Positions 1 to 7,291 of a stretch of DNA of 17,317 bases are shown piece after piece. The stretch covers positions 1 through 17,317 of the forward strand of contig BNTW01000056.1 in assembly GCA_025996895.1 (NCBI GenBank), read 5' to 3'. This DNA is from Bacteroidia bacterium. GTDB lineage: Bacteria; Bacteroidota; Bacteroidia; Bacteroidales; Azobacteroidaceae. Below the pieces are notes generated by a model. The model saw only the letters and a program-made list of their open reading frames with translations, made no database searches and was not told the DNA's origin. The stretch's first letter is position 1. The number at the start of each line of letters is the position of its first letter. The translations under genes and the position numbers were made by a program.

Positions 1-1
1 G

Positions 2-1735
2 TGGCTGACTAACATCAAGTGCTACGCCTTGCATGAAACATTGGACTACTATTACAACGGAAATATCAAGTCGATGGATTTTGATCAGCTTGGTAACAGA
101 AAATATACCTTTACTTACGATGGACTTTCACGGCTCAAGATTGCTGATTACACCGGCACTTCACCCGAAAACTACAAGGCGGAATATAATTATGATTTGC
201 ACGGCAATATCACATCGCTCAAACGTTACGGACAGACTGCCGCAAACAGTTTCGGACTGGTGGATAATTTGACTTATAACTACAACAACAGCAATCAGTT
301 GTATTCTATTTCCGACGCTGCCGGCAATATTGCATTAAATACTTCGTCTGACTTTAAGGAATACAAGACAGGAACGGCGAAGGAGTATTATTTTAATGTC
401 AACGGGTCGCTCACACAGGATTTGAACAAGGGTATCAGTGCCATCACCTACAACAGTATTGGTTTGCCTCAGCAGATGGACATCAAGAGTCCGGTGGCCG
501 AAGCACGGAACGACTACACTTATTCGGCCGACGGCAGGAAATTGAAAGTGATGCAAAAATGGAATCCGTCTTATTCGACTTCTCCGGTTATCGGCAGCGG
601 TGTGAATACTTCCTTGCTGACTGCTTCCAAGACGACCGATTACGTTGGCAACAAGATTTATGAAAACGGCACATTGAAAAAGATACTTACGGATGCCGGA
701 TATTATGATTGTGTGCAGAAAAAATATTACTTTTACGTCAAAAATCACTTGGGCAGCAACGTCGGCGTAGCAGACAGGGACGGTTTTGTGGGTCAGAACA
801 CGTATTATTATCCTGACGGACTGAGTTTTGCCAGGAGCAACGATCAGTCGCAACAGCCCTACAAGTTTAACGGCAAGGAACTGGATATGATGCATGGACT
901 GAATCAATATGACTACAGCGCACGGTACTACGACCCGGGATATGGAAGATTTACAACAATCGACCCGCTGGCGGAAAAATACTACGCGGTAAGTCCGTAT
1001 GCCTATTGCGCGAATAATCCCGTCAAATATGTTGACCCAGATGGGCGAGTAGTCAGGATAGCCAATAATTATGTCGGGGCAATGGAAAATATTGCAAAAA
1101 TAGCAGCCACGAATTTAGGTAGCCAAGTTATGAGCCACTTAATAGGGCGAAATGAAACTTATACATTAAATTCAACATTTTGGTCAACAAGTAGTTCATA
1201 CGACCCAAGCAGTCGAGATATTAATTATGTTGGCAATCCTTGGTATAGCGAAATTCCTAACGATGGAGGGGCATTAAATTCGATGGTTGCGATGGGACAC
1301 GAGACGTTTCATGCTTTTGACAATAGCAATAATGTATTTAATTCTGCTAATGCCGGATATAGCAAAGATATTGCAGAACCTCGCGCTGTAAGTTTTGGGA
1401 ACTATTTAAGAAGTGCATACTCATTATCTCCATTAAGAGAACAATACGGTAACATAAAAGGAAATTTTCATCAATTTGGAGGTGGCGATAAAATATCCGA
1501 TTTTACTACGCTTGGAAATAATTCAGATAAAACGAGTTCTGGTTTTAGTTATACAAAAACTACAACAATCGTTGAAAGTTATAAGAAAGGATTTTTGGGT
1601 ATAAAAATTCCGGATAAAACAAGGACGGAAACAGCCACCTACTATATGACAGTTAGCAGGGATAAAAACAACAACGCTTCTTTTCAGATATATAACAGTG
1701 AAGAAGAATACAAAAAAGCAACTTCTAATTGGTAG
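2..1735 (+). CDS. RHS/YD-repeat polymorphic toxin, 5'-truncated, with a C-terminal HExxH metallopeptidase tip
   Basis: The frame is open from base 2, so the gene starts before the window and only its last 577 codons are seen. YD-type repeats (for example YYYNGNI, YTFTYDGLSRL, YNYDLHGNI) run to about base 800. They are followed by the RHS core signature: YKFNGKELD, then YDYSARYYDPGYGRFTTIDPL, then NNPVKYVDPDGR ending at 1048. Everything after DPDGR (1049-1735, about 229 residues) is the variable tip. It contains HETFH at 1298-1312, a zinc metallopeptidase HExxH motif, and a candidate third ligand Glu at 1376-1378, 22 residues further on, in a segment EPRAVSFGNYLRS. In known RHS proteins the repeats form a shell around the tip, which is released into a competitor cell. 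The tip resembles M91-like peptidase domains found at the ends of other RHS proteins; that assignment is by motif and context only. The tip is AT-richer than the core. The immunity candidate follows 4 nt downstream. Confidence 0.88.
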   Translation, partial: WLTNIKCYALHETLDYYYNGNIKSMDFDQLGNRKYTFTYDGLSRLKIADYTGTSPENYKAEYNYDLHGNITSLKRYGQTAANSFGLVDNLTYNYNNSNQLYSISDAAGNIALNTSSDFKEYKTGTAKEYYFNVNGSLTQDLNKGISAITYNSIGLPQQMDIKSPVAEARNDYTYSADGRKLKVMQKWNPSYSTSPVIGSGVNTSLLTASKTTDYVGNKIYENGTLKKILTDAGYYDCVQKKYYFYVKNHLGSNVGVADRDGFVGQNTYYYPDGLSFARSNDQSQQPYKFNGKELDMMHGLNQYDYSARYYDPGYGRFTTIDPLAEKYYAVSPYAYCANNPVKYVDPDGRVVRIANNYVGAMENIAKIAATNLGSQVMSHLIGRNETYTLNSTFWSTSSSYDPSSRDINYVGNPWYSEIPNDGGALNSMVAMGHETFHAFDNSNNVFNSANAGYSKDIAEPRAVSFGNYLRSAYSLSPLREQYGNIKGNFHQFGGGDKISDFTTLGNNSDKTSSGFSYTKTTTIVESYKKGFLGIKIPDKTRTETATYYMTVSRDKNNNASFQIYNSEEEYKKATSNW

Positions 1736-1739
1736 AAAT

Positions 1740-2027
1740 ATGAAGAAAGATAAAGCAAATAAAATACTCGGATTAATAGCGGTATGTATAAATGCGCTAT
1801 TAGTACTCAATTCTCTTTATTGGTATTATGCTTATAATTTTACTAACATTATGTATTTGGTTATGTATCCGAATAGGGTGTTATTGGTAAATGCTTTACT
1901 TGGAATAGTTGGGATAGTTATATCAATACTTCTATACAAGAACAAAGTTAGTACTAAATTGTTCTTGATTGTAACATTAATAATTTGGTTAATTACTTTC
2001 TCAAATTACTTTTTCCCGATGTATTGA
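1740..2027 (+). CDS. Small integral membrane protein, candidate immunity protein for the RHS tip
   Basis: 95 residues from the ATG at 1740, four bases after the RHS stop, so it is almost certainly cotranscribed and probably translationally coupled. A longer reading from a GTG at 1698 would overlap the RHS frame and add a non-membrane leader; I prefer the ATG. The protein is strongly hydrophobic with about three transmembrane helices (roughly residues 9-29, 47-66 and 72-90) and short Lys-rich loops, and shows no catalytic motif. I do not recognise the family. The immunity role is inferred from position: in polymorphic toxin loci the gene directly after the toxin tip normally protects the producer. 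A membrane location would fit a toxin that enters through, or acts at, the inner membrane. The base composition is very AT-rich, matching the tip and not the RHS core. Confidence 0.7.
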   Translation: MKKDKANKILGLIAVCINALLVLNSLYWYYAYNFTNIMYLVMYPNRVLLVNALLGIVGIVISILLYKNKVSTKLFLIVTLIIWLITFSNYFFPMY

Positions 2028-2040
2028 CGAAAATCGAAAT

Positions 2041-2078
2041 AAAAGCACAGGCAAAAAAAACTTTACCTGTGCTTTTTT
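2041..2078 (+). terminator. Intrinsic terminator after the RHS/immunity pair
   Basis: An 11-bp perfect inverted repeat (AAAAGCACAGG at 2041-2051, complement at 2066-2076) encloses a 14-nt A-rich loop and ends in a six-T run (2073-2078). It lies 13 nt after the stop of the small membrane protein, so it closes the toxin/immunity transcript. The A-run on the 5' arm also lets it act on the other strand. Confidence 0.8.
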
Positions 2079-2098
2079 CACTCAAAATCAGAAAAAGC

Positions 2099-2153
2099 CT
2101 TGCCGCAAAGCGGCAAGAAAAAAGGGTGGGGAATTTTTGCGGCTTCGCCGCAA
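2099..2153. repeat. Pair of GC-rich palindromes (REP-like) downstream of the RHS locus
   Basis: Two perfect hairpins stand 19 nt apart in otherwise AT-rich DNA. The first has 8-bp arms CTTGCCGC/GCGGCAAG around AAA (2099-2117). The second has 7-bp arms TTGCGGC/GCCGCAA around TTC (2137-2153), with a T-rich flank opposite an A-rich flank. GCCGCAA occurs at 2102-2108 inside the first hairpin and at 2147-2153 in the second, so TTGCGGC (2137-2143) could pair with either, giving mutually exclusive folds. There is no open frame here: 2028-2238 holds only this pair and the terminator at 2041-2078. They may be REP-like elements, recombination sites for tip exchange, or leftovers of an earlier terminator. 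Confidence 0.55.
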
Positions 2154-2238
2154 GGAAAAAGACAGTTAGCACATTTTATGGAACAAATTACCGTCTAAAT
2201 GCAATATCGAAAAGATTAAATCAAATGAACAAATTAAA

Positions 2239-2832
2239 ATGAAAACGATAAAATATTTAATCGTAGTTCTAATGTTGATTTGTACTTGTTCCTGTATTGG
2301 GCACAAAACAGGAATAAATACAGATATTTCTACGTTGCAGCAAATAGTAGAAGGTTTTGAAAACATTTCTTCCGATCATGCTATTGATACAACTATATCG
2401 GATTTGAGCAAACAAATAAATGATTCTTATATGAAATCAAGACACATGATTGCCCATAAAATAATTGACTTTATATTCGATAGTGATACGATTGTTCTAA
2501 TTGAAGAAAAACGTAATGATGTAGTTGGTGGATATTTGGATTATTATGTATATGCTTCAAGTCATCAACAAGTCAAATATTTTCCAAAAGGTGATGAGCG
2601 TAAAACATATACATTAGAAGAATTAAGAGCTACAATACGCAAATCTATACCACCGGAACCATATCCTCCACATTGGACAAAGGCAATGATTGAAGAGATG
2701 AAGAAGGGCACAGCATTTCCAGAACGAGATATTATCTTCTCCATTCAAGCAAATTCATTGGATAGTTGTATTGTGGAAATAGGTAAATTATGTTACACTG
2801 TTACACTCCATCTACTGCTTATGATATTGTAA
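2239..2832 (+). CDS. Hypothetical lipoprotein, frameshifted near its C-terminus
   Basis: As it reads now this is a 197-residue protein. The first 19 residues form a lipoprotein signal: two Lys, a hydrophobic core, then ICTCSC with Cys17 or Cys19 as the lipidated residue. The rest is a soluble, mostly acidic domain with a YVYASSH strand, a PPEPYPPHW loop and a KAMIEEMKK helix. I do not recognise the family. The last 12 residues come from the wrong frame: bases 2791-2806 are a tandem duplication of TGTTACAC. With one copy removed, the protein continues for another 30 residues or so to a stop at 2898-2900, giving about 217 residues. It is AT-rich and sits in the toxin/immunity region, so it may be an orphan immunity or cargo gene, but that rests on position only. 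The ATG at 2239 has no clear ribosome binding site. Confidence 0.65.
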   Translation: MKTIKYLIVVLMLICTCSCIGHKTGINTDISTLQQIVEGFENISSDHAIDTTISDLSKQINDSYMKSRHMIAHKIIDFIFDSDTIVLIEEKRNDVVGGYLDYYVYASSHQQVKYFPKGDERKTYTLEELRATIRKSIPPEPYPPHWTKAMIEEMKKGTAFPERDIIFSIQANSLDSCIVEIGKLCYTVTLHLLLMIL

Positions 2833-2900
2833 TTGCAATAAAAGTTGATAAAAAATATGTTTTTCATTACTTTTCTGCAAGAATGTGTGTGCGAGAGTAA
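2799..2900 (+). pseudogene. Out-of-frame C-terminal end of the preceding lipoprotein gene
   Basis: From the second TGTTACAC copy this frame reads CYTPSTAYDIVIAIKVDKKY and then VFHYFSARMCVRE before TAA. This looks like real beta-strand-rich protein, unlike the run LHLLLMIL in the current frame. The join is exact: deleting either 8-bp copy fuses it to the upstream frame with no other change. I therefore read it as the original C-terminus, cut off by a recent duplication. Confidence 0.65.
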
Positions 2901-2929
2901 TGACCTTTGTTCATCGTAGTCTGTCATTG

Positions 2930-2977
2930 TTTTTAACGTCCGGCGAAAGATTTTCGTTTTTTGCCGGACGTTAAAAA
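2930..2977. terminator. Long-stem bidirectional terminator-like hairpin
   Basis: A 15-bp perfect inverted repeat (TTTTTAACGTCCGGC at 2930-2944, complement at 2963-2977) surrounds an 18-nt centre whose GAAAGA and TTTTTT edges can extend the stem with wobble pairs. The T/A outer ends give a U-run on either strand. It sits 30 nt after the restored stop of the lipoprotein gene and before the VanZ-like gene, so it insulates the accessory region from the genes that follow. Confidence 0.75.
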
Positions 2978-3028
2978 TATTAATAACCTCATTTTCAACC
3001 TAATCAACAACAAAACGACCTTAGTAGC

Positions 3029-3059
3029 CTTGAAAAATCCAAATAATATGCTAAATTTG
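3029..3059 (+). promoter_or_regulatory. Bacteroidota-type promoter for the VanZ-like gene
   Basis: CTTG (3029-3032), then 19 nt, then TAAATTTG (3052-3059). This fits the Bacteroidota sigma-ABfr pattern of -33 TTTG and -7 TAnnTTTG. Transcription would start near 3064, which is downstream of the ATG at 3048. Confidence 0.5.
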
Positions 3060-3455
3060 CCGGAAAAATCAAGAGTTTTGAAAAAATACGCAATAAGCAT
3101 TTTTCTTTCGGTCGTTATTTTAATCTTGTGCATGATGAATACGGTCGATTTACCGCCTTCACCCATGACAAACTTCGATAAAGTCGTGCATACGGTAATG
3201 TTTATGGGATTAGCCGGTGCTGTTTTTTTCGATGAAACGGCCTATTTTCGGAAGAAAACGAACTTTCGGCGTTTGTTTTTTGGCTCGTTCATTTATCCGG
3301 TTGCTTTCGGCGGATGGATTGAACTCATGCAAGAATATTGCACTTCCTATCGGGCGGGCGATTGGAATGATTTTTTATTCGATGTAATCGGTGCTTTTTG
3401 CGGGGGGATTATTTGCTGGATAATTAATCGCCGGATTATTTTTCCCGCTCGATGA
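3048..3455 (+). CDS. VanZ-like family membrane protein
   Basis: 135 residues from the ATG at 3048. After a short Lys-rich N-terminus there are about four transmembrane segments: YAISIFLSVVILILCMMN, VVHTVMFMGLAGAVFF, LFFGSFIYPVAFGGWIELMQ and FLFDVIGAFCGGIICWII. The FDKVVH, GGWIELMQEY...RAGDWNDFLFDVIGA pattern is typical of the VanZ-like family, where conserved polar residues sit in otherwise hydrophobic helices. Its molecular role is not established; the name comes from the teicoplanin-resistance accessory protein and does not imply resistance here. The start is uncertain: the promoter-like TAAATTTG at 3052-3059 would put the transcript start after this ATG and favour the TTG at 3078 (125 residues, starting MKKYAISIFL). 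The 3' end overlaps the converging prenyl synthase by 20 bp. Confidence 0.82.
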   Translation: MLNLPEKSRVLKKYAISIFLSVVILILCMMNTVDLPPSPMTNFDKVVHTVMFMGLAGAVFFDETAYFRKKTNFRRLFFGSFIYPVAFGGWIELMQEYCTSYRAGDWNDFLFDVIGAFCGGIICWIINRRIIFPAR

Positions 3456-4410
3456 TATAATTCATCAATTGAATCAAGGCTGTTCTCGTTTCCGAATTTG
3501 GAAATTTGTCGAATAAATGGAGTGTTTTTGTTTTTATTTCTTCCATTTTTGCTTCTGCATATTCAATGCCTTTGTATTCTTTGGCAAAATCCGTCAGTAA
3601 TTGGATATTTTCCGATGAAAAGGATTGTTTTTGAATAATGGACAGCAGGGAGTCGGCTTTTTCTTTCGGGGCGTGATTGAAGGCATAAATGAGCGGTAAG
3701 GTGATTTTCCCTTCACGAATATCATTGCCGGTCGGTTTGCCGATATTGCCTTGTTCAAAATAATCGAAAAGGTCGTCCTTGATTTGGAAGCAAATGCCCA
3801 AATTTTCCCCAATTAATCGTAAAATTTCGACTTTTTCCGGCTCGGCATTGACCGATAATGCACCCATCTGCATACAAGAGGCAAGCAAGACGGCCGTTTT
3901 CTTCCAAATAATATCAAAATACCGCATTTCATCGACAATTATTCCCGAAGAAGATACTAATTGCGTCAATTCGCCTTCCACGATGTTTTGTGCCAATCCG
4001 GACATAATTTTGAGAATGGTCAGATTTTCGGTTTCTACACTGCGGACAATGGCTTGCGAAAGAATGTAATCGCCCAATAACACCGCTGCCCGATTATCAA
4101 ACTGAGCCATCACAGAAGGTTGTCCGCGCCGTTCGATTGTATGATCCACCACGTCATCATGAATTAGCGTAGCAATATGTAATAATTCGAGAATCACGGC
4201 GTATTCCAATGTTTTTTGAGTTATTTCGCCGCAAAGTTTGGCAGACAAAAGTACAATCAGCGGACGAATTCGTTTGCCTTTTTTCCCTGAAACAAAATCG
4301 AGCATGTATTGAAAATCGGGGATATGACTATCCAACGCTTTTTTATACAGCGCATTAAAGGCCTCTAATTCTTTTTGAACGGACTGTGTGATAACATTTA
4401 TTTGTACCAT
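3436..4410 (-). CDS. Long-chain polyprenyl diphosphate synthase (IspB-like)
   Basis: 324 residues. It condenses isopentenyl diphosphate onto an allylic primer to make the long prenyl chain used for menaquinone, in the cytoplasm or at the inner membrane. Both Asp-rich metal-binding motifs are intact: DDVVD at residues 85-89 and DDLFD at 212-216. KGKRIRP (44-50) is the substrate-binding region, and RRG follows the first motif. The residue five places before the first Asp motif is Ala, a small residue that in this family allows long products. An upstream in-frame ATG at 4470 would give 344 residues, but the -7 element TACCTTTG at 4436-4429 lies inside that extension. I therefore choose the ATG at 4410, 14 nt after the predicted transcript start. 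It is divergent from polA and convergent with the VanZ-like gene. Confidence 0.92.
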   Translation of the reverse strand: MVQINVITQSVQKELEAFNALYKKALDSHIPDFQYMLDFVSGKKGKRIRPLIVLLSAKLCGEITQKTLEYAVILELLHIATLIHDDVVDHTIERRGQPSVMAQFDNRAAVLLGDYILSQAIVRSVETENLTILKIMSGLAQNIVEGELTQLVSSSGIIVDEMRYFDIIWKKTAVLLASCMQMGALSVNAEPEKVEILRLIGENLGICFQIKDDLFDYFEQGNIGKPTGNDIREGKITLPLIYAFNHAPKEKADSLLSIIQKQSFSSENIQLLTDFAKEYKGIEYAEAKMEEIKTKTLHLFDKFPNSETRTALIQLMNYIIEREK

Positions 4411-4428
4411 CTCATTTGAAATAGATTG

Positions 4429-4436
4429 CAAAGGTA
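4429..4436 (-). promoter_or_regulatory. -7 promoter element of the prenyl synthase gene
   Basis: Read on the minus strand this is TACCTTTG, a full match to the Bacteroidota TAnnTTTG -7 element, 18 nt before the ATG at 4410. No clear -33 TTTG is visible upstream. It settles the choice of start codon for the prenyl synthase. Confidence 0.5.
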
Positions 4437-4455
4437 GGAATAATTTTTTTTTATC

Positions 4456-4463
4456 TATCTTTA
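4456..4463 (+). promoter_or_regulatory. Weak -7-like element upstream of polA
   Basis: TATCTTTA matches TAnnTTTG at all but the last base and lies 26 nt before the polA ATG. No -33 element sits at the right distance. It would form a divergent pair with the prenyl synthase promoter. Confidence 0.3.
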
Positions 4464-4489
4464 CACTCAATAAACATGCGGTTTTTGTT

Positions 4490-7291
4490 ATGAAATTATT
4501 TTTGTTAGATGCGTATGCGCTGATTTATCGCGCCTATTATGCCCTGATCCGGACGCCTCGAATTAATTCGAAGGGAATGAATACTTCGGCTATTTTCGGT
4601 TTTGTCAATACGCTGGAAGAAGTGTTGAAAAAAGAAAATCCGACACATATCGGTGTGGCATTCGATCCGCCGGGACCGACTTTCCGTCACGAGGCTTTTG
4701 ATGCGTATAAAGCGAAGCGCAATGAAACGCCGGAAGCGATCCGGGAGTCTGTTCCGATTATCAAGGATATTATTCGGGCTTATCGTATTCCGATTTTGGA
4801 AGTCCCTTATTATGAGGCAGATGACGTTATCGGAACGCTGGCTAAAAAAGCACCCGCAGACTGTGAAGTGTATATGATGACGCCGGATAAAGATTACGGG
4901 CAATTGGTAGATACTCATATTTTCATTTATCGTCCGCGCTATGGAAAGGCGGAGTATGAGATTCTCGGTATTCCCGAAATTAAAGAAAAATATAGTTTGA
5001 GCGATCCGCTTCAAATGATTGATTTGCTGGGTTTGATGGGCGATGCCTCGGATAATATTCCGGGCTGTCCGGGAATAGGGGAGGTTACGGCTAAGAAACT
5101 CATCGCTAAATATGGTGGAATTGATAATTTATTGGCAAAGACCGGTCAGTTGCGGGATAGTATTCAGAGAAAAATTGTGGGAAATAAAGACCTGATACTG
5201 TTTTCCAAGTTTTTGGCGACGATTAAAATTGATGTGCCGATTGAATTTAATCCAGAAGAATTGGAGCGGGAAGCGATCGATGAGCCTGCCCTTCGAAATA
5301 TTTTTGAATACTTGGAATTTCGTTCGCTTTCCGACCGGGTGTTAGGTGAGCCGAAAAAAAATCCGGTACAGGTGCAACATCAGCCGTTGCAAGGCTCCCT
5401 TTTCGATGAAGTTGAAATGAATCCGGATGCCTATTTTCCCAATACGACTTCCGGAAAAACGTTTGAAAGTTCGAATCCTCTTGATAGGATAAAAACCGTT
5501 CCTCACGACTACTCTTTGCTGGATACAAATGAAAAAATAGCTGATTTAATCGAGAGAATTAAGGTTCATCAATTTTTCTCTTTCGATACGGAAACTACAG
5601 GATTGGATCCGTTGCAATCCGAATTAGTCGGAATGTCTTTTGCATTGGAAGAAGGAGAAGCCTATTTTGTATCGATCCCTGCCGATCAGCAAGAGGCGCA
5701 AAAGAAAGTTCGTTTATTCAAGAAAATTCTGGAAGACAAAACCATTCTGAAAATCGGGCAAGGGATTAAATATGATATGAATGTGTTGAAAAAATACGGT
5801 GTATTTTTGGACGGCCCTATTTTTGACACATTGATTGCCCATTACCTGATCAATCCCGAACAGCAACACAATATGGATTATCTGGCGGAAACGTATCTTC
5901 ATTATCGTACCATTCATATCGAAGAATTGATCGGTAGTAAAGGGAAAAATCAATTGAAAATGTCGCAAGTGCCGATCCGTTTATTGGTCGATTATGCCTG
6001 CGAAGATGCGGATATTACGTTAAAACTTAAAAATGTTTTTTCTCCGATAATTGAAAAGGAGGGACTTAACGATTTATTGTATAATATTGAATTACCCTTA
6101 ATTCCGGTATTGTCGGATATGGAAGAAGCCGGTGTCCGCTTGGATATTCCCGCATTAAAGGAATGCTCCATCGTTTTAACGGAACAGCTATGGGCAGTTG
6201 AGCGTAGAATTTTTGAGTTGGCAGGAATGGAGTTTAATTTAAGTTCGCCGAAAGCCGTAGGAGAAGTATTGTTTGACCGGTTGAAAATTGTTGAAAATGC
6301 AAAAAAAACCAAATTAGGGCAGTATTTAACCGGTGAGGATGTGCTGCAAAGTATTAAAAGCAAACACCCTATCGTCGAGCAAATACTGGAATACCGGCGG
6401 TTGAAAAAACTGTTATCGACCTATGTCGATGCGCTTCCTTCATTGATTAGTCCGTTGGACGGAAAGGTACATACAACTTATAATCAGACGATTGTGGCGA
6501 CCGGACGTTTGAGTTCGACCAATCCTAATCTTCAAAATATCCCGATTAAAGACGAAGACGGAAGAGAAATTCGTAAAGCGTTTATTCCGGACGAAGGCTG
6601 TTTGTTTTTGTCGGTTGATTATTCTCAAATCGAGTTGCGGATTATGGCGCATTTGAGCGAAGACAAAAATCTGGTGGAGGCTTTTTTGCAAGGCCAGGAT
6701 ATTCATACGGCTACGGCGGCCAAGATTTTTGATTTGCCTATTAACGAGGTTACTCCGGGTATGCGCCGAAAAGCAAAGACAGCGAATTTTGGGATTATTT
6801 ACGGTATTTCGTCGTTTGGTTTGGCCGAACAGTTGCGTATTCCGCGAACGGATGCGAAAGATTTGATAGATGGTTATTTTGCGACTTTTCCGGGTGTGAA
6901 AGAGTATATCGACCGGAGCATCGAAATCGCTCATGAGCAAGGGTATGTCGAAACAATTTTTCACCGGAAGCGTTTTTTGCCCGACATCAATTCGCGGAAT
7001 GCGGTGGTGCGAGGTTATGCCGAACGAAATGCGATCAATGCACCCATTCAAGGCTCGGCGGCCGATATTATCAAGGTGGCAATGGATTGTATTTATCGCC
7101 GTTTTAAGGAAAACAAATTGCGTTCGCGTATGATTATGCAGGTGCATGACGAACTGAATTTTAATGTTCGGAAGGACGAACTGGACATCGTGAAAAAAAT
7201 TGTTGTTGCCGAAATGGAAAATGCCGTTCACTTGAAAGTTCCTTTGGTAGCGGAATGTGGCATCGGTAAAAACTGGCTGGAAGCGCACTAA
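4490..7291 (+). CDS. polA: DNA polymerase I
   Basis: 933 residues, full length. It fills gaps and removes RNA primers during replication and repair. The N-terminal 5' nuclease domain (about 1-300) shows LLDAYALIYRAYYAL, GVAFDPPGPTFRHEAF, YYEADDVIGTLA and MTPDKDYGQLV, plus the helix-hairpin-helix SDNIPGCPGIGEVTAKKLI. The 3'-5' exonuclease domain (about 345-530) is complete: D366 and E368 in FDTETTGLD, D429 in KYDMNVL, and Y502/D506 in DYACEDADIT. Proofreading is therefore probably active, unlike in many thermophile homologues. The polymerase domain has motif A (D710 in SVDYSQIELR), motif B (RRKAKTANFGIIYG, with Phe767) and motif C (QVHDEL, D887). I start at the ATG at 4490, because MKLFLLDAYALIYR is the family's usual beginning; upstream in-frame starts run into the divergent promoter region. 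The stop overlaps the tail of an antisense small RNA candidate. Confidence 0.97.
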   Translation: MKLFLLDAYALIYRAYYALIRTPRINSKGMNTSAIFGFVNTLEEVLKKENPTHIGVAFDPPGPTFRHEAFDAYKAKRNETPEAIRESVPIIKDIIRAYRIPILEVPYYEADDVIGTLAKKAPADCEVYMMTPDKDYGQLVDTHIFIYRPRYGKAEYEILGIPEIKEKYSLSDPLQMIDLLGLMGDASDNIPGCPGIGEVTAKKLIAKYGGIDNLLAKTGQLRDSIQRKIVGNKDLILFSKFLATIKIDVPIEFNPEELEREAIDEPALRNIFEYLEFRSLSDRVLGEPKKNPVQVQHQPLQGSLFDEVEMNPDAYFPNTTSGKTFESSNPLDRIKTVPHDYSLLDTNEKIADLIERIKVHQFFSFDTETTGLDPLQSELVGMSFALEEGEAYFVSIPADQQEAQKKVRLFKKILEDKTILKIGQGIKYDMNVLKKYGVFLDGPIFDTLIAHYLINPEQQHNMDYLAETYLHYRTIHIEELIGSKGKNQLKMSQVPIRLLVDYACEDADITLKLKNVFSPIIEKEGLNDLLYNIELPLIPVLSDMEEAGVRLDIPALKECSIVLTEQLWAVERRIFELAGMEFNLSSPKAVGEVLFDRLKIVENAKKTKLGQYLTGEDVLQSIKSKHPIVEQILEYRRLKKLLSTYVDALPSLISPLDGKVHTTYNQTIVATGRLSSTNPNLQNIPIKDEDGREIRKAFIPDEGCLFLSVDYSQIELRIMAHLSEDKNLVEAFLQGQDIHTATAAKIFDLPINEVTPGMRRKAKTANFGIIYGISSFGLAEQLRIPRTDAKDLIDGYFATFPGVKEYIDRSIEIAHEQGYVETIFHRKRFLPDINSRNAVVRGYAERNAINAPIQGSAADIIKVAMDCIYRRFKENKLRSRMIMQVHDELNFNVRKDELDIVKKIVVAEMENAVHLKVPLVAECGIGKNWLEAH

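Noticed and set aside
335..907. Long minus-strand open frame inside the RHS gene
   Set aside because: It lies opposite a clearly protein-like YD-repeat frame, has no family features and no promoter. Antisense shadow of the coding frame.
1985..2242. Plus-strand open frame across the terminator and palindromes (85 codons)
   Set aside because: It spans a clear terminator and two hairpins, overlaps both neighbours, and its Lys/Arg-rich translation reflects A-runs. Not a gene.
3048..3455. Reading the VanZ-like gene as a glycopeptide resistance gene
   Set aside because: VanZ-like proteins are widespread in bacteria without glycopeptide resistance, and no other van gene is present. Only the fold family is supported.
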